DNA from: Streptomyces lateritius
GTDB lineage: Bacteria; Actinomycetota; Actinomycetes; Streptomycetales; Streptomycetaceae
Assembly: GCF_014649715.1 (NCBI RefSeq)
Contig: NZ_BMTO01000009.1
Span: forward strand, 1-64,000
Direction of reading: 5' to 3'
DNA length: 64,000 bases
A program made the position numbers and the translations under genes. Positions 62,214 to 64,000 of this stretch are shown one piece after another. The number at the start of each line of letters is the position of its first letter. Position 1 is the first letter of the stretch. The notes beneath the pieces are model-generated. The model saw only the letters and a program-made list of their open reading frames with translations, made no database searches and had not been told where the DNA came from.

Positions 62214-63521
62214 ATGAAGCTTTCTGCCCGAATCGCCGCCCCGGTCACCGTCCTCGCGCTGGCAGGCCTCACCGCCACCGCCTGCGCCCCGCAGACTTCC
62301 GACGGCAAGGCCGCGACGGACGAGAAGAGCGGCACCCTGCGCGTCTGGCTCTTCCAGGAGGTCAACAACGCCCCCAAGAAGCAGGTCGTCGACGCGGCGG
62401 TCACCGACTTCGAGCAGCGGAACAAGGGGGCCGAGGTCGAGGTCGAGTACATCCCCGTCGACACCCGCGCCCAGCGCGTCAAGGCCGCCTTCAACGACCC
62501 GAAGTCGGCGCCCGACCTCATCGAGTACGGCAACACCGACACCGCCGGCTATGTGAAGGACGGCGGCCTCGCCGACATCACCGCCGAGTTCGGCGCCTGG
62601 GCCGACGCCGGGGACACCGACCCCACCGCCAAGTCCTCGGTCACCGTCGACGGCAGGATCTACGGCGCCCCGCTCTTCGTCGGCGTACGCGCCCTGTACT
62701 ACCGCACCGACGTCTTCAGGGAACTCGGCCTGAGCGCCCCCAAGTCGCAGGACGAGCTGATCTCCACGGCCAAGAAGATCCGCAAGGCCAGGCCCGAGCT
62801 GTACGGCATCGCCGTCGGCGGCGCGTACACCTACGGCGCGATGCCGTTCATCTGGGCCAACGGCGGCGAACTCGCGACGGAGGAAGGCGCGTCGTACAAG
62901 GCCGCCGTCAACAGCGAGGCCGCCCGCAAGGGCATCGCCTCCTACACCTCGCTCTTCGGCGACGACAACTGCCCCGCCGCCAAGTGCGCGCAGATGGGCG
63001 GCAACGCCACCGTCACCGCCTTCGCCTCGGGCAAGGCCGCCATGGCGATCGGCGGTGACTTCAGCCACGCGGCGGTCGAGGCGGGCACGGTGAAGGGAAA
63101 GTACGCGGTGGTGCCGCTGCCGGGCGTGACACCGGGCTCGATCGCTCCGGCCTTCGCCGGCGGAAACAACCTGGGTGTGCTGAAGAGCAGTTCGCACCAC
63201 ACGCTCGCCGTCGACCTGATGAAGTCCCTCGCCGGCAAGAAGACGCAGGGTGAACTCTTCGATGCGATGGGCTTTCTGCCGACCTACACCGACGTACGGG
63301 CGCAGGCCGCACGGAAGGAGCCCTTCGTGAAGCCGTTCATCGACTCCCTCGACGCCGGCGCCGAGTTCGTCCCCACGTCCCCGGGCTGGGGTCAGATCGA
63401 CGCCTCGCTCGTGCTGCCGACGATGTTCCAGGAGGTCGTCAGCGGTCGGAAGGACGTGAAGACCGCCTCGGACGACGCCGCGAAGAAGATGGACGCGGCC
63501 TTCGCGGCCGCGAGCCGATGA
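62214..63521 (+). CDS. sugar ABC transporter substrate-binding lipoprotein
   Basis: 435 residues. Signal sequence with lipobox TATAC (lipid Cys24), then a family-1 binding fold (LRVWLFQEVNNAPKK; PDLIEYGNTDTAGYV; PLFVGVRALYYRTDV; FAGGNNLGVLKSS). First gene of an importer running off the window; the partial permease starts 17 bases after it. The DasR-like site upstream suggests chitobiose, GlcNAc or a related aminosugar. Confidence 0.92.
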   Translation: MKLSARIAAPVTVLALAGLTATACAPQTSDGKAATDEKSGTLRVWLFQEVNNAPKKQVVDAAVTDFEQRNKGAEVEVEYIPVDTRAQRVKAAFNDPKSAPDLIEYGNTDTAGYVKDGGLADITAEFGAWADAGDTDPTAKSSVTVDGRIYGAPLFVGVRALYYRTDVFRELGLSAPKSQDELISTAKKIRKARPELYGIAVGGAYTYGAMPFIWANGGELATEEGASYKAAVNSEAARKGIASYTSLFGDDNCPAAKCAQMGGNATVTAFASGKAAMAIGGDFSHAAVEAGTVKGKYAVVPLPGVTPGSIAPAFAGGNNLGVLKSSSHHTLAVDLMKSLAGKKTQGELFDAMGFLPTYTDVRAQAARKEPFVKPFIDSLDAGAEFVPTSPGWGQIDASLVLPTMFQEVVSGRKDVKTASDDAAKKMDAAFAAASR

Positions 63522-63537
63522 CCACGGGCCGACGACG

Positions 63538-64000
63538 ATGACGGCTCCCAACGGTACGAGGCACGGCGGGGCGCCGAGCCGTGGCGCGGCGGGCGGTGGG
63601 GCGGCGGGCGGTGGGGCGGGCATCCCGGAAGTCCCCCGCCCCCGCAAGGGGCCCGCCCGGCCGGCCGCCCAGCAGGCGGCGCGGCCCCGCAAGGGCTCCG
63701 GGGACTCCGGGCGGCCCCGGGGCGGCTCTCCCTGGACGCCCTGGCTCTATCTCCTCCCCGCGCTCGTCGTCCTCGGCGGGCTCCTGATCTACCCCATCTA
63801 CCAACTCGGACTCATCTCCTTCCTGGAGTACACCCAGGCCCAGGTCAGCGGCGGTGAGCCCACCACCTTCCAGGGGTTCGGCAACTACACCGCCCTCTTC
63901 TCCGACCCCCAGTTCTGGCAGGTCCTCCTCGCCACCGTCCTCTTCGCCGCCGCCTGCGTCGTCACCACCCTGGCCGTGGGCTGCGCGCTCGCGGTCCTGC
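63538..64000 (+). CDS. sugar ABC transporter permease (MalF type), 5' part
   Basis: 154 residues visible, open at the window edge. A ~65-residue Gly/Ala/Pro/Arg-rich cytoplasmic N terminus with GAAGGGAAGGGAG, then helix 1 (WLYLLPALVVLGGLLIYPI), an outer loop (FQGFGNYTALFSDPQFWQVL) and helix 2 beginning FAAACVVTTLAVG. Pattern and position after the binding protein identify a MalF-like permease; the rest of the operon lies beyond the window. Confidence 0.88.
   Translation, partial: MTAPNGTRHGGAPSRGAAGGGAAGGGAGIPEVPRPRKGPARPAAQQAARPRKGSGDSGRPRGGSPWTPWLYLLPALVVLGGLLIYPIYQLGLISFLEYTQAQVSGGEPTTFQGFGNYTALFSDPQFWQVLLATVLFAAACVVTTLAVGCALAVL

Overview
The window is about 64 kb of very GC-rich actinobacterial chromosome, almost certainly Streptomyces. 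The codon third positions are nearly all G or C, GTG/TTG starts are common, and the gene order (mtrA-mtrB-lpqB, hpf, secA, NAD-glutamate dehydrogenase, two Ser/Thr kinases, prfB, ftsEX, smpB-ssrA, narK-nnaR, sigma/anti-sigma pair, HelD helicase, malic enzyme, hupA, murA, yqgE) is the core-chromosome order I know from Streptomyces coelicolor (roughly SCO3013 down to SCO2946). No phage, insertion sequence, tRNA or CRISPR array is visible; this is core chromosome with scattered accessory-looking pieces.

Layout. 1-100: 3' end of a 5S rRNA and its terminator, the end of an rrn operon. 165-5566 (minus): a MoxR/DUF58/DUF4350/DUF4129 membrane operon. 6023-10578: the MtrA-MtrB-LpqB envelope two-component system. 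10652-15146: ComF-like protein, hibernation factor, NarL-type regulator, YcaQ-like glycosylase, GNAT enzyme. 15385-18183: secA. 18250-21534: small conserved genes, a HAD phosphatase and a DJ-1/PfpI protein. 21959-26929: the large NAD-glutamate dehydrogenase; its promoter carries a 60-bp box that is also present upstream of a 69-residue membrane protein gene 1.2 kb away. 27013-32152 (minus): GT87 mannosyltransferase-like protein and a sugar ABC importer. 32351-39699: an FHA-FtsK/SpoIIIE ATPase divergent from two membrane Ser/Thr kinases. 40079-46745: prfB, an LAETG (sortase-type) surface protein, ftsE-ftsX, an S41 protease, smpB and tmRNA. 46801-51980: MFS/LysR pair, then narK-nnaR with GlnR-like boxes. 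52058-54435: a frameshifted acetyltransferase remnant, a CGNR protein and an ECF sigma/anti-sigma pair. 54497-58685: HelD helicase, a candidate structured RNA behind a sigma-R-type promoter, malic enzyme. 58994-61993: hupA, murA, yqgE, DUF3039. 62089-64000: a second sugar ABC importer with a DasR-like site, cut by the window edge.

How the genes work together. Four themes recur: cell envelope and division (MtrAB-LpqB, SecA, FtsEX, MurA, sortase substrate), nitrogen and carbon supply (NAD-GDH, NarK-NnaR, malic enzyme, two sugar importers, one with a GlcNAc-regulator-like site), Ser/Thr phosphorylation (two kinases facing an FHA protein), and ribosome maintenance (HPF, RF2, SmpB-tmRNA). The points most worth following up are the FHA-FtsK protein with a repeat-filled insertion between its Walker motifs, the duplicated 60-bp promoter box, the sigma-R-type promoter in front of a structured RNA, and the helically phased repeats before the first kinase gene.
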